Shown here: one piece after another, positions 1 through 7,675 of the stretch | Layout of the letters: each line of letters starts with the position of its first letter | How positions within the stretch are numbered: position 1 is the stretch's first letter | Assembly (NCBI GenBank): GCA_041622675.1 | Contig: JBFJYH010000067.1 | Span: 1 to 10,296, forward strand | Length of the DNA: 10,296 nucleotides | Direction of reading: 5' to 3' | Source: Reddybacter sp041622675 | GTDB taxonomy: Bacteria > Pseudomonadota > Gammaproteobacteria > Pseudomonadales > Porticoccaceae | The notes under the pieces: generated by a model | Told to the model about the DNA's origin: nothing | What the model saw: only the letters and a program-made list of their open reading frames with translations | Databases searched by the model: none | Program-made: the position numbers and the translations under genes

Positions 1-1068
1 CTATTGGCGTTTACCGATGAGCTTGATAAGGGCAATCAACTGATATGGTTGGTTTTGTTGTTTCCACTGGTCGGGGTATATCTGATCGGTATGGCGGTTC
101 ATAAAACCCTCGACTGGCGACGCTTTGGACAAATGAGGGTCAAGCTAGAACCCTATCCCGGTGCCATTGGTGGCGACGTGGCGGGCACGATTCATTTTTC
201 AACGCCGCTGCCCGGGGGCACCCCGGTGAATGTTTCACTCGATTGCGTTCGCCATTATCGCCACGGTAAAAACTCTAGCCAAAGCATAGTCTGGCAGCAC
301 ACTGGTGTGTTCGAGCCGCTGCAAAGTCGTCTCTCCACAACAGTGCCATTTCTGTTTGAAGTGCCCGCTGATTTGCCCCAATCCAGCACCGGTAGCAATA
401 GCCACCACACTTGGACGCTTCGGGTTAGCGCCGAGTTGCCCGGTGTTGACCTGATACGGCAAATAGAACTGCCCGTATTCTGTACTAAAGACAAGGCCAG
501 TGCTGCATTTAAACGCTCACTCAAAACATTGCCCAATGATGCAGATGCTATCGATACCCTTTTTGCGAGTTGTAGCGGGGCAGAGCAAGCCATTATTGGC
601 GAGCATCGCAATAAAGGCTTCGCTACTGGGCTGGTTGTGGGTATAGGGTTTATGGCGATGGGCATTGGCTTGGCCTATTTTATCGGCCATTTGCAGCAGG
701 AAACTTTTTTGCTTGGCTTTGGTGCGCTCTTTGGCCTTATTGGTTTGGCTATATTTTGGTTCAGTATCAGTGGTCGCTTGCGCCATTATTCTCTTCGTCT
801 CAATCGGCCGGTACTGCAATTGCGGTATAAAAATGGATTCGGGGGCAACCTTGTGACGCTTAACTATGACGAGATAGCAGCCGTTACCACTGAGAGCCGA
901 GGCTCTATGACGGTAGGCAACAAACACTATCAGTTTTTTAACCTTGGCTTGACGCTGAAAAACGGAGAGGCGCTGCGCATTGGTGAGCGATTTAGCCGCC
1001 AGCAGGTTGAGAAAACGGCCCAGGCTTTAGCGCAGAAGCTGGGCCTTACAGTAGAGGAAAAAACCTAA
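1..1068 (+). CDS. DUF3592-type membrane protein, C-terminal part (5' end outside window)
   Basis: The reading frame is open to the left edge and ends at TAA 1066-1068. A TTG at position 4 is the first possible start in view, but the true start is probably upstream, because family members I recall carry an N-terminal DUF3592 part that is missing here. Counting from the TTG, the 354 residues hold a hydrophobic segment at about 13-32 (LIWLVLLFPLVGVYLIGMAV), then a beta-rich soluble stretch at about 45-165 rich in short hydrophobic strands. Two closely spaced membrane segments follow at about 205-228 and 233-255, and a soluble tail of about 95 residues ends the protein. The order membrane, beta domain, membrane pair matches uncharacterised pseudomonad membrane proteins. 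The function is unknown. No signal peptide or catalytic motif is visible. It converges on the CBS gene with a gap of 33 bases. That it is a real gene is fairly sure; the family name is from memory. Confidence 0.75.
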   Translation, partial: LLAFTDELDKGNQLIWLVLLFPLVGVYLIGMAVHKTLDWRRFGQMRVKLEPYPGAIGGDVAGTIHFSTPLPGGTPVNVSLDCVRHYRHGKNSSQSIVWQHTGVFEPLQSRLSTTVPFLFEVPADLPQSSTGSNSHHTWTLRVSAELPGVDLIRQIELPVFCTKDKASAAFKRSLKTLPNDADAIDTLFASCSGAEQAIIGEHRNKGFATGLVVGIGFMAMGIGLAYFIGHLQQETFLLGFGALFGLIGLAIFWFSISGRLRHYSLRLNRPVLQLRYKNGFGGNLVTLNYDEIAAVTTESRGSMTVGNKHYQFFNLGLTLKNGEALRIGERFSRQQVEKTAQALAQKLGLTVEEKT

Positions 1069-1101
1069 AAAAGTCGCTGGTTTAATCAGTTACCACTGTT
1101 A

Positions 1102-1503
1102 TTAAGCGCCAAAATCGTTAATCGCGCGCAGCAATTGTCGACAGCTTATTTGCCCAACGAGTTTGCCATTATCAACAATGGGTCGCCGTCGGTGCTTGTG
1201 CTTTAGCATATCGCCAGCAACGGTAATAATGTCTTCGTCGGGGTGATTAACAATCACATCTTTTGTCATCACCTCGCGTACTATCTCTGCCCCAGGGGTG
1301 CCGCCGTTATAAACCGTGCTGACAATGGCTTGCATACAATCTAGCTCAGACAACATGCCCACTAACTGGCCGGCCTCATCAACCACGACGATACCCGACA
1401 CTCGGTTATCGATAATGACTTGTGCGGCTTCGGCAACAGTGGCGTTTTGTTTGATGGTGCGTGGTGTGCGCATGTGCTCCCGCAATGCAATAGATTTTGG
1501 CAT
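1102..1503 (-). CDS. Two-CBS-domain protein
   Basis: This is a 133-residue soluble protein made almost entirely of a tandem CBS pair (a Bateman module). CBS1 covers about residues 10-60, with the typical end VSGIVVVDEAGQLVGMLSE. CBS2 covers about 78-129, starting at VMTKDVIVNHPDEDI and ending RRRPIVDNGKLVGQIS. CBS pairs bind adenosine nucleotides such as AMP, ATP or SAM and usually regulate a fused or partner protein. No effector domain is fused here, so it is a free-standing sensor whose partner cannot be told from the sequence. The ATG at 1503 is supported by an AAGAGG Shine-Dalgarno (complement of 1510-1515) six bases upstream and by a promoter just beyond it. It is divergent from recG and convergent with the membrane protein gene, so it is probably monocistronic. 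Family assignment is secure; the biological role is unknown. Confidence 0.9.
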   Translation of the reverse strand: MPKSIALREHMRTPRTIKQNATVAEAAQVIIDNRVSGIVVVDEAGQLVGMLSELDCMQAIVSTVYNGGTPGAEIVREVMTKDVIVNHPDEDIITVAGDMLKHKHRRRPIVDNGKLVGQISCRQLLRAINDFGA

Positions 1504-1522
1504 AATCGGCCTCTTATTATGG

Positions 1523-1551
1523 ATATTAGAATTTCACTGTCGAGCTATCAA
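1523..1551 (-). promoter_or_regulatory. Sigma70-type promoter candidate for the CBS gene
   Basis: Read on the minus strand, TTGATA (complement of 1546-1551) lies exactly 17 bases before TAATAT (complement of 1523-1528). The -35 matches five of six consensus bases and the -10 matches four of six. Transcription would start near 1516, leaving a very short leader that just includes the AAGAGG Shine-Dalgarno at 1510-1515. The position fits the CBS gene, but the site was found by eye only. Confidence 0.5.
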
Positions 1552-1591
1552 CAGCATACCCTCTCTTACTAAAAAACACAGTTTTATGTCT

Positions 1592-1644
1592 GTACTATTT
1601 ATCTCCGTGCTATTTCCCTCTGCACTATTTCCATCGGCACTATG
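1592..1644. repeat. 15-bp imperfect tandem repeat, about 3.5 copies
   Basis: Consecutive units are GTACTATTTATCTCC (1592-1606), GTGCTATTTCCCTCT (1607-1621) and GCACTATTTCCATCG (1622-1636), followed by a partial GCACTATG (1637-1644). The core CTATTT with a CTC/CAT-rich tail recurs at exactly 15-base spacing. The array ends 33 bases before the recG start, in the CBS-recG divergent intergenic region. No known element is recognised. Each unit contains a -10-like hexamer (TACTAT, TGCTAT, CACTAT), so a role in recG transcription is conceivable but unproven. Confidence 0.7.
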
Positions 1645-1676
1645 AGCCCAAGGCCTTAAGCTCTACACTAAAGCCT

Positions 1677-3755
1677 ATGACGCCCCTCGACCAAACTCCT
1701 GTGACTCAACTTCGTGGCATTGGCACCCAAATGCGCGACAAACTGGCCCGCCTGGGTATTGCGACCCTGCAGGATGTTCTTTTCCATCTGCCTCTGCGTT
1801 ATATGGATCGCACCCGCATAAGCCCCATTGGCAGTTTGCAGCCCAACAGTGAAGCGGTAATAGAGGGTGAAATACGTGGTAGTGATATTGTTATCGGGCG
1901 GCGGCGCAGTTTAATTTGTAAGGTACAGGACAACACCGGGCTTATTACCCTGCGTTTTTTCCATTTTGCCGCTGCCCAGCGCCATACCATGGTGGTGGGT
2001 GCCACCATGCGTTGCTATGGCGAGGTGCGTCGGGGTAGCGCTGGCTTGGAGCTCTACCATCCGGAATATCAAATACTCGATGGCAAACAAGCAGAGCCAC
2101 TGGCCCAGACCCTGACCCCGGTCTATCCCACCACCGACGGTATTACCCAGCACCGCCTGCGTACTATTACCGAGCAAACATTGGCCATGCTCAATGCCAA
2201 TAATCTCAGTGAATTATTGCCCCAAACGCTAAGTAATGAAGCCGGGCAAGAAAGCCTGATCGACGCCTTGCGCTTTCTCCATCGCCCCCCGGCCAATGCC
2301 CCCGTGGCAGAACTGGCCAGGGGGGAGCACCCCGCCCAGCAGCGCCTGGCATTTGAAGAATTACTCGCCCATCACTTGAGTATGCAGCGTTTGCGCCAGA
2401 GTATTCGCCAGCAGGGGGCTCCTGCCTTTAATAAAGATCAGCAGCTAACGGTGCAATTTCTCGAGCAACTGCCCTTTGCACTAACCGCTGCCCAACGGCG
2501 GGTTAGCGATGAAATCTGTGCCGATATTGCTCAGCCCCTACCCATGCTGCGACTGCTACAGGGTGATGTTGGCTCGGGCAAAACTGTGGTCGCTGCTCTC
2601 GCCGCATTGCAGGCCGTTGCCAGCGGTTATCAAACGGCAATTATGGCGCCCACCGAAATTCTCGCCGAGCAACACCGGCAAAACTTTGCAGCTTGGCTCG
2701 CCCCGTTAAACATTCGGGTCGGCTGGCTGAGTGGCAAATTAAAAGGCAAAGCCCGCGATTACCAATTGAACGGTATTGCCGACGGCAGTGCCCAATTGGT
2801 AGTGGGCACCCACGCTCTGTTTCAGGAGTCGGTAGAATTCCACAATCTGGGCCTGACGATTATCGACGAGCAGCATCGCTTTGGTGTCCACCAACGCCTC
2901 GCCCTGCGCGAGAAGGGCCGCCGCGATACCTTAACTTCCCATCAGCTTATTATGACCGCCACGCCTATTCCCCGCACACTGGCTATGAGTGCCTATGCCG
3001 ACCTCGATGTGTCGGTGATCGATGAGCTGCCCCCCGGCCGCAGCCCTGTGAATACGGTGGCCATCGCCGAGGAGCGACGGTTAGAGGTGGTGTCGCGCAT
3101 TCGTGAGGCGTGTCAACAAGGCCAACAGGCTTACTGGGTTTGCACCTTGATTGAAGAGTCCGAAAGCCTTGAAGCCCAGGCCGCTGAGGTCACCGCAGAG
3201 GAGCTGGCTTTGCTGTTGCCCGAACTGAATATCGGCCTGGTGCACGGGCGTATGAAAGCCGCGCAAAAAGCCAGTGTGATGGGTGATTTTAAAGCCGGCA
3301 AGCTCGAGTTGCTGGTTGCCACCACGGTTATTGAAGTGGGCGTTGACGTGCCCAATGCCAGCTTAATGGTGATTGAAAACCCCGAGCGTCTCGGCCTCGC
3401 TCAATTGCACCAGCTACGGGGGCGAGTAGGCCGGGGCAGCGTCGCCAGCCACTGTGTACTGCTGTACAGTACCCCGCTGTCGCGACAGGCCAAAGAGCGT
3501 ATTACGACTATGCGTCAGACAAGCGATGGTTTTGAGATTGCCGAGAAAGATCTCGAATTGCGTGGGCCCGGCGAAGTCCTGGGCACGCGACAAACAGGTG
3601 ATGTCGATTTGCGCATTGCCGATTTGCAGCGCGATGCCCACTTACTCGACGCGGTGAAAGAGCGGGCGCAAGACATCATGACACATCATCCCGAGCTGGT
3701 AACGCCCTTGATTCGCCGTTGGTTGGCGGACCGAGAGAATTACGGGCAGGTGTAG
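1677..3755 (+). CDS. recG: ATP-dependent DNA helicase RecG
   Basis: RecG is a monomeric double-strand DNA translocase that remodels stalled replication forks and branch-migrates Holliday junctions and R-loops in the cytoplasm. The 692 residues match the usual length (about 693 in E. coli). The N-terminal part (about 1-150) carries a helix-hairpin-like VTQLRGIGTQMRDKLARLGI and the OB-fold wedge domain. The helicase core follows: Walker A GDVGSGKT at 296-303, the DEQH box at 397-400 followed by RFGVHQR, motif III MTATPIPRTLAMS, the VATTVIEVGVDVPNA segment, and motif VI QLHQLRGRVGRG at 576-587. The C-terminal RecG signature DGFEIAEKDLELRGPGEVLG starts at about 617. All key residues are present. 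The ATG at 1677 gives the family-typical N terminus, although no good Shine-Dalgarno precedes it (AAGG at 1650-1653 is too far). The DUF748 gene follows after 38 bases and is probably in the same transcript. Confidence 0.98.
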   Translation: MTPLDQTPVTQLRGIGTQMRDKLARLGIATLQDVLFHLPLRYMDRTRISPIGSLQPNSEAVIEGEIRGSDIVIGRRRSLICKVQDNTGLITLRFFHFAAAQRHTMVVGATMRCYGEVRRGSAGLELYHPEYQILDGKQAEPLAQTLTPVYPTTDGITQHRLRTITEQTLAMLNANNLSELLPQTLSNEAGQESLIDALRFLHRPPANAPVAELARGEHPAQQRLAFEELLAHHLSMQRLRQSIRQQGAPAFNKDQQLTVQFLEQLPFALTAAQRRVSDEICADIAQPLPMLRLLQGDVGSGKTVVAALAALQAVASGYQTAIMAPTEILAEQHRQNFAAWLAPLNIRVGWLSGKLKGKARDYQLNGIADGSAQLVVGTHALFQESVEFHNLGLTIIDEQHRFGVHQRLALREKGRRDTLTSHQLIMTATPIPRTLAMSAYADLDVSVIDELPPGRSPVNTVAIAEERRLEVVSRIREACQQGQQAYWVCTLIEESESLEAQAAEVTAEELALLLPELNIGLVHGRMKAAQKASVMGDFKAGKLELLVATTVIEVGVDVPNASLMVIENPERLGLAQLHQLRGRVGRGSVASHCVLLYSTPLSRQAKERITTMRQTSDGFEIAEKDLELRGPGEVLGTRQTGDVDLRIADLQRDAHLLDAVKERAQDIMTHHPELVTPLIRRWLADRENYGQV

Positions 3756-3783
3756 TTCGGTTTATTTTTGGAGTTCAGTTTTC

Positions 3784-3787
3784 AAGG
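3784..3787 (+). promoter_or_regulatory. Shine-Dalgarno site fixing the DUF748 gene start
   Basis: AAGG lies six bases before the ATG at 3794. It supports that start over the in-frame TTG at 3719, which sits inside the recG coding sequence and has no comparable site. Confidence 0.5.
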
Positions 3788-3793
3788 TTTTTT

Positions 3794-6700
3794 ATGCGAC
3801 AAATTTTTGGTGACAAACCTCTAAAGAGCTACCGATTGTGGCTGCTTATCGGCTTTCTCAGCTACACTTTGGGCGGATTTTTGCTGCTGCCTTATGTGGT
3901 TAAAACCCAGCTCATTAAGTTTGTCGATGGCACGCTACAGCAAAAAGCTAGCCTCGAGGCGGTGAGTTTTAACCCATTTTTATTGCGTCTGCGCTTGCAA
4001 GAGTTACAGCTTACTAGCCGCGAAGATGCCCCCTTAATCGAACTCGGCGAACTGGTGGTCGACTTTGATACCTTTGGCCTGTTTAAACGGGCCTGGCAGT
4101 TCAGCACGATTAGCTTGACGCAACTCAAGGTGTTTGCCGACATCGACAGCGCAGGCAACCTCAATTTGCTGAGCCTGGTGCCACCGCCTGGTGATGAGCC
4201 GCCGGCAGACGACGGGCCTTTCGCACTACCGCGTTTAATTCTCAACAATATTGCTCTTAACCAGAGTCAGGTGCACTTTAGGCAACGCGACCGTGTCGAG
4301 CCGTTTAATCTTGAGCTTAACGCGCTGAATTTTAATATTGCCCATTTCAGTACTCTGCCGGAAGAGGGTGGGCAGTTCAATTTCGCCGCACAATTGAGTG
4401 CTACTGAAAGCCTAACATTTAGCGGCGCTGTGCAAGTAGAGCCGCTGGTGCTCGCCGCACATATTGCCCTTGATAATATCGAGCTCAAACGTGGCGGCGA
4501 CTACCTGCAAGAGCTGCTTCTTTTTACCATTAATCAAGGCACCCTATCGCTGGATACTGATTTTACCCTTGAGAAGGGAGAGGCCAATGAGGGCCTAGCC
4601 CTGCAAACCACCAATATGACTATCGACGTGCAGCAATTAGAGCTAGACACTCTGGTTCCCGCTGAACCACTACTTCGACTGGATAGTATTCGTCTCAACC
4701 AGGCAAGCTTCGCCTGGCCCGAGCAGCTTGCCAATGCTGAGTCGCTGGTTGTTAATAAGGGAACGGTGCACAGTTGGCTGACAGCGGACAAGGCATTTAT
4801 TTACAGTCAGTTGCTTAACAATAGGGACACCCAAGGCCATGCAGAGCCAAGTGACAACGAACCGTCAGCGGAAGCCGCTCTGCAACTGCGCCTTGAAGCG
4901 ATAAAATTACAAGCCCTGCAGCTGCATTTTGCCGACCGCTCGCTGGGTGACCCCGCGCCCCAAACTATCGACATCGTCGATTTAGTAGTGAGCCCCTTTA
5001 GTCTCGAACAAAATGGCGAGTTTGATTTGCAGGCTCAGCTCACGATCAATAGCACGGGTAAAGCCACTGTTGCTGGTAAAGTTGGCGCCCTACCTCCAAT
5101 GGCCGCATTAGCCATTGGCTTACAAGACATCCCCCTGCCGCCGATTAACAGTTATCTGCACGACATCATTCAACTGGATATTACTCAGGGCGCTATCGAC
5201 GCGGACCTGCAACTCGACTATCAGGACTTAGACAGTCAGGGGCTGGGTCTACGTGGCGATATTGATATCCGTCAAATTGATACTTTAAATCTCATCAACC
5301 AGGAAAAGTGGGCTCGCTGGGAAAACCTGGCCATCAAGGCACTTAATTTGCAGCTTGAACCGGCCAGCCTGAATATCGCGAGTATTGAATTAGTGGCACC
5401 ACATTTTGAAACTACGGTCTTTGAAAATGGAGAAACAGATCTTTCGCGTATGCTGCTGCCGACCCCCAAGCCGGGCGTGGGTTCGGCGGGGGCCTCTCCT
5501 GAACCCTCTTCGACGACAGCACAGCCCCCCGCCGGCACTGGGGAGGACAGTGCCTTTCCGATCTCTATTGCAAAATTTAAGCTCAATGATGGCAACTTGG
5601 TCTATAAAGATTTCAGTTTACCTCTCGATTTCGCCACCCAAATTCATAGCTTGCAAGGTCAGGTAGTCGATATATCGACGGTCTCGAGTACCCCCACTGA
5701 GCTATTGCTCGATGGCAAAATTGACCAATACGGCAAGGCGAAAATTTCAGCGGCTAGCCAGCTCAGTGCCCCCCATGCTTTCAGTCAGTTCAAGCTTGAT
5801 TTGAGCCATGTTGATATCACTAACGCCAGTGGCTATTCGGGCAAGTTTGCCGGTTATGCCATCGAGGCGGGGACCCTGGCACTGAATTTGGACTACCGCG
5901 TAGAGCAGGGGAAAATGCACGGCGACAATCAGCTGCGGCTCGAGAGTTTGACACTGGGCGATACCGTCGACAGCCCCGATGCGGTTAACTTGCCTTTGAA
6001 GCTGGCCGTTGCGCTGATGAAAGATATCGATGGCAATATTGATATCGACCTGCCCGTGCAGGGAGACTTGAATAATCCCGAGGTTAAAATTGGCGGTATT
6101 GTCTGGAAGGCCTTTCGCAATTTATTGGTAAAAGTTGTTGCCAGCCCCTTTACCATGCTGGGCGGTCTGTTAGACAGTGGGGAGGGCAGTGGTCTCGATA
6201 CGATTGCTTTTACTCCTGCCACGGAGGCGCTCGCCACCAGTGAACAGCAGAAACTCGATAAGCTCACCCGTGCCTTGCGGCAAAAGCCCGCGCTCGCCCT
6301 CAACCTTAGCGCTTGTTACCAACCAGAAAGCGATGGTCCAGCCCTGCAAGTCTTAGCGTTTAACCGGCTTTATAGCGCAGCACTTGGCGAGAGCGAGCCT
6401 TCAGCTACGCCCACTAGCTACCAGAGTGGTGTCCTGGAAACCTTATATCGCGAGGCTTTTGGGGAAGACGAGCTAGCCGCACTAAAAACACGTAGTAAGC
6501 AGTTACTTCAGCAAAAAATTGCAGCTTCAGAGAAGGGCAATGACTTGGCAGCTGGGGGTGAGAACCAGCTTGACGAGCAAATGCGACAACAACTGATCAA
6601 GCAGCAAACGATTGCCCCGGGGCAATTTGTGCGCCTAGCAACGGCGCGAGCACAAAATATTTTTAACTATTTAACTAACGATGCCTCGGCCGACGCTCCG

Positions 6701-6796
6701 CTTAACCCAGCGCGAATACAGGTGGACGAAGATGTCCTGAAACTGGATCCGGATGCCACGGCGATCGCCTGCCCCTTAAGTCTCAGCCCATTGTAA
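3794..6796 (+). CDS. DUF748 (AsmA-like) envelope protein
   Basis: This 1000-residue protein has a short basic N terminus, then one membrane segment at about residues 14-35 (LWLLIGFLSYTLGGFLLLPY), and a very long periplasmic part. The rest alternates short beta strands and polar turns, as in AsmA/TamB/YhdP-like proteins. The DUF748 hallmarks are clear: an early LEAVSFNPFLLRLRLQELQL, and later FPISIAKFKLNDGNLVYKD, then NASGYSGKFAGYAIEAGTL and DIDGNIDIDLPVQGDLNNP. A Pro/Ser/Thr-rich linker at about 555-590 separates two halves. From about 800 the chain resembles an OmpA-like tail: an IAFTPATEALATSEQQKLDKL start and a late FVRLATARAQNIFNYL. AsmA-like proteins act in outer-membrane biogenesis or lipid transport between membranes; a role of that kind is inferred here, not shown. 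The gene lies 38 bases behind recG, which seems a transcriptional rather than functional link. The ATG at 3794 is chosen for its Shine-Dalgarno and for starting just before the membrane anchor. Confidence 0.9.
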   Translation: MRQIFGDKPLKSYRLWLLIGFLSYTLGGFLLLPYVVKTQLIKFVDGTLQQKASLEAVSFNPFLLRLRLQELQLTSREDAPLIELGELVVDFDTFGLFKRAWQFSTISLTQLKVFADIDSAGNLNLLSLVPPPGDEPPADDGPFALPRLILNNIALNQSQVHFRQRDRVEPFNLELNALNFNIAHFSTLPEEGGQFNFAAQLSATESLTFSGAVQVEPLVLAAHIALDNIELKRGGDYLQELLLFTINQGTLSLDTDFTLEKGEANEGLALQTTNMTIDVQQLELDTLVPAEPLLRLDSIRLNQASFAWPEQLANAESLVVNKGTVHSWLTADKAFIYSQLLNNRDTQGHAEPSDNEPSAEAALQLRLEAIKLQALQLHFADRSLGDPAPQTIDIVDLVVSPFSLEQNGEFDLQAQLTINSTGKATVAGKVGALPPMAALAIGLQDIPLPPINSYLHDIIQLDITQGAIDADLQLDYQDLDSQGLGLRGDIDIRQIDTLNLINQEKWARWENLAIKALNLQLEPASLNIASIELVAPHFETTVFENGETDLSRMLLPTPKPGVGSAGASPEPSSTTAQPPAGTGEDSAFPISIAKFKLNDGNLVYKDFSLPLDFATQIHSLQGQVVDISTVSSTPTELLLDGKIDQYGKAKISAASQLSAPHAFSQFKLDLSHVDITNASGYSGKFAGYAIEAGTLALNLDYRVEQGKMHGDNQLRLESLTLGDTVDSPDAVNLPLKLAVALMKDIDGNIDIDLPVQGDLNNPEVKIGGIVWKAFRNLLVKVVASPFTMLGGLLDSGEGSGLDTIAFTPATEALATSEQQKLDKLTRALRQKPALALNLSACYQPESDGPALQVLAFNRLYSAALGESEPSATPTSYQSGVLETLYREAFGEDELAALKTRSKQLLQQKIAASEKGNDLAAGGENQLDEQMRQQLIKQQTIAPGQFVRLATARAQNIFNYLTNDASADAPLNPARIQVDEDVLKLDPDATAIACPLSLSPL

Positions 6797-6823
6797 AGGG
6801 CTTGTGACTATGTGTTCTTTCAC

Positions 6824-6842
6824 GCAGATTTTCACAATCTGC
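6824..6842. repeat. Perfect 7-bp inverted repeat upstream of the DUF47-pit promoter
   Basis: GCAGATT (6824-6830), loop TTCAC, AATCTGC (6836-6842). It ends directly at the proposed -35 hexamer at 6843. It has no T-run behind it, so it is a poor intrinsic terminator. It is placed and shaped like an operator for a dimeric regulator, but no known regulator motif is recognised. Confidence 0.5.
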
Positions 6843-6871
6843 ATGACGCCGGCGGTCTCTCGCCCTATAAT
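6843..6871 (+). promoter_or_regulatory. Sigma70-type promoter candidate for the DUF47-pit operon
   Basis: ATGACG (6843-6848; four of six consensus bases) is followed after exactly 17 bases by a perfect TATAAT (6866-6871). Transcription would start near 6878, giving a leader of about 60 bases before the ATG at 6938. The remaining intergenic sequence (6797-6937) shows no gene. Found by eye. Confidence 0.55.
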
Positions 6872-6937
6872 TCGATTCTGCGACTGCCAGCGGCAGCACA
6901 GATGAGTTAACTAGCCGGATAAACGCGGGAATAATCG

Positions 6938-7618
6938 ATGGCCATTATTAACCCTCTCTACAAAGTTCTCGGCCGCTCGCCGATTAAACCCATGCAGCAA
7001 CACATGGGTGAGGTGGTGACTTGCGTGAAATTCCTGGAGGGCTTTTTTAAAGCCTCTAGCAGCGGTGACTGGCAACAAGCGAGTAGCGTTTACGACAAAA
7101 TTTGTGCCAGTGAACGCGAAGCCGATGAGTTGAAAAAACAGATTCGCCTACACTTGCCGAAAAGTTTATTCATGCCAATGCCGCGTACCGATCTGCTCGA
7201 CCTGGTGACGACCCAGGATCGCATTGCCAACGGCGCGCGCGATATTGCCGGCTTGATGCTGGGCCGCAATATGATTATTCCCGAATCCCTGCAAGACTGT
7301 GGCATGGCTTTCCTAAAAACGGCCATCGCTGCAACGGAGCAGGCCTTTGTTGCCATTAACGAACTCGACGAGTTACTTGAGACCGGTTTTGGTGACCGCG
7401 AGGTGAGTTTTATCGCTACCTTGATTGAAGCCCTGGATGAGCTAGAGCACGACAATGACCAGCTGGAGCAGGATCTCCGCAAAAAGCTGTTTGTACTGGA
7501 GGCGACTCTACCCCCGGTTGATGTCATGTTTCTCTATAAAATTATTGATACCGTCGGCGAGATGGCTGACAACGCCGAGCGCGTCGGTGCTAGGTTGCAA
7601 CTGCTCTTGGCCCGTTAA
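6938..7618 (+). CDS. PhoU-like DUF47 family protein (TIGR00153)
   Basis: This 226-residue, all-helical cytoplasmic protein has no membrane segment or signal peptide. The opening NPLYKVLGRSPIKPMQQHM is characteristic of the TIGR00153/DUF47 family, and the length is typical. The middle holds the helical-bundle pattern of PhoU-related proteins, with acidic repeats such as ASEREADELKKQIRLHLPKS and a LDELEHDNDQLEQDL helix at about 162-180. The end, DTVGEMADNAERVGARL, is the conserved final helix. DUF47 proteins are usually encoded next to PiT transporters and are thought to regulate them; that is the likely role here, since a PiT gene follows after 57 bases. A GGGA at 6927-6930, seven bases before the ATG, is a modest ribosome-binding site. 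It is distinct from the PhoU of the Pst system, which would sit beside pstB. The family call is confident; the regulatory mechanism is not established. Confidence 0.92.
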   Translation: MAIINPLYKVLGRSPIKPMQQHMGEVVTCVKFLEGFFKASSSGDWQQASSVYDKICASEREADELKKQIRLHLPKSLFMPMPRTDLLDLVTTQDRIANGARDIAGLMLGRNMIIPESLQDCGMAFLKTAIAATEQAFVAINELDELLETGFGDREVSFIATLIEALDELEHDNDQLEQDLRKKLFVLEATLPPVDVMFLYKIIDTVGEMADNAERVGARLQLLLAR

Positions 7619-7675
7619 ACACAGGCCTTATTCTTACCCACCCTTTCCCCTTCATTTCTTTGATCGAATTGGCTT

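Noticed and set aside
1069..1101. Terminator between the convergent membrane-protein and CBS genes
   Set aside because: On the minus strand a T-run exists, but the only stems nearby are four base pairs (CAGT/ACTG, TGGT/ACCA), too weak to call.
1316..1645. Plus-strand open frame of 109 codons ending in repeated VLFPS/ALFPS pentapeptides
   Set aside because: It lies largely antisense to the CBS gene, and the pentapeptides are just the translation of the 15-bp repeat; no ribosome-binding site or homology is recognised.
3719..3793. Upstream TTG start for the DUF748 gene
   Set aside because: It lies inside recG, lacks a ribosome-binding site, and would put extra residues before the basic N terminus and membrane anchor that begin properly at the ATG at 3794.
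6785..6802. AGCCC/GGGCT hairpin across the DUF748 stop codon as a terminator
   Set aside because: The stem is only five base pairs with an eight-base loop and no T-run follows.
6817..6835. Pho-box-like direct repeats CTTTCAC and TTTTCAC before the DUF47-pit operon
   Set aside because: The repeat period is 12, not the 11 expected of PhoB boxes, matches to CTGTCAT are only partial, and the site lies about 30 bases from the -10, too far for a typical PhoB-activated promoter.
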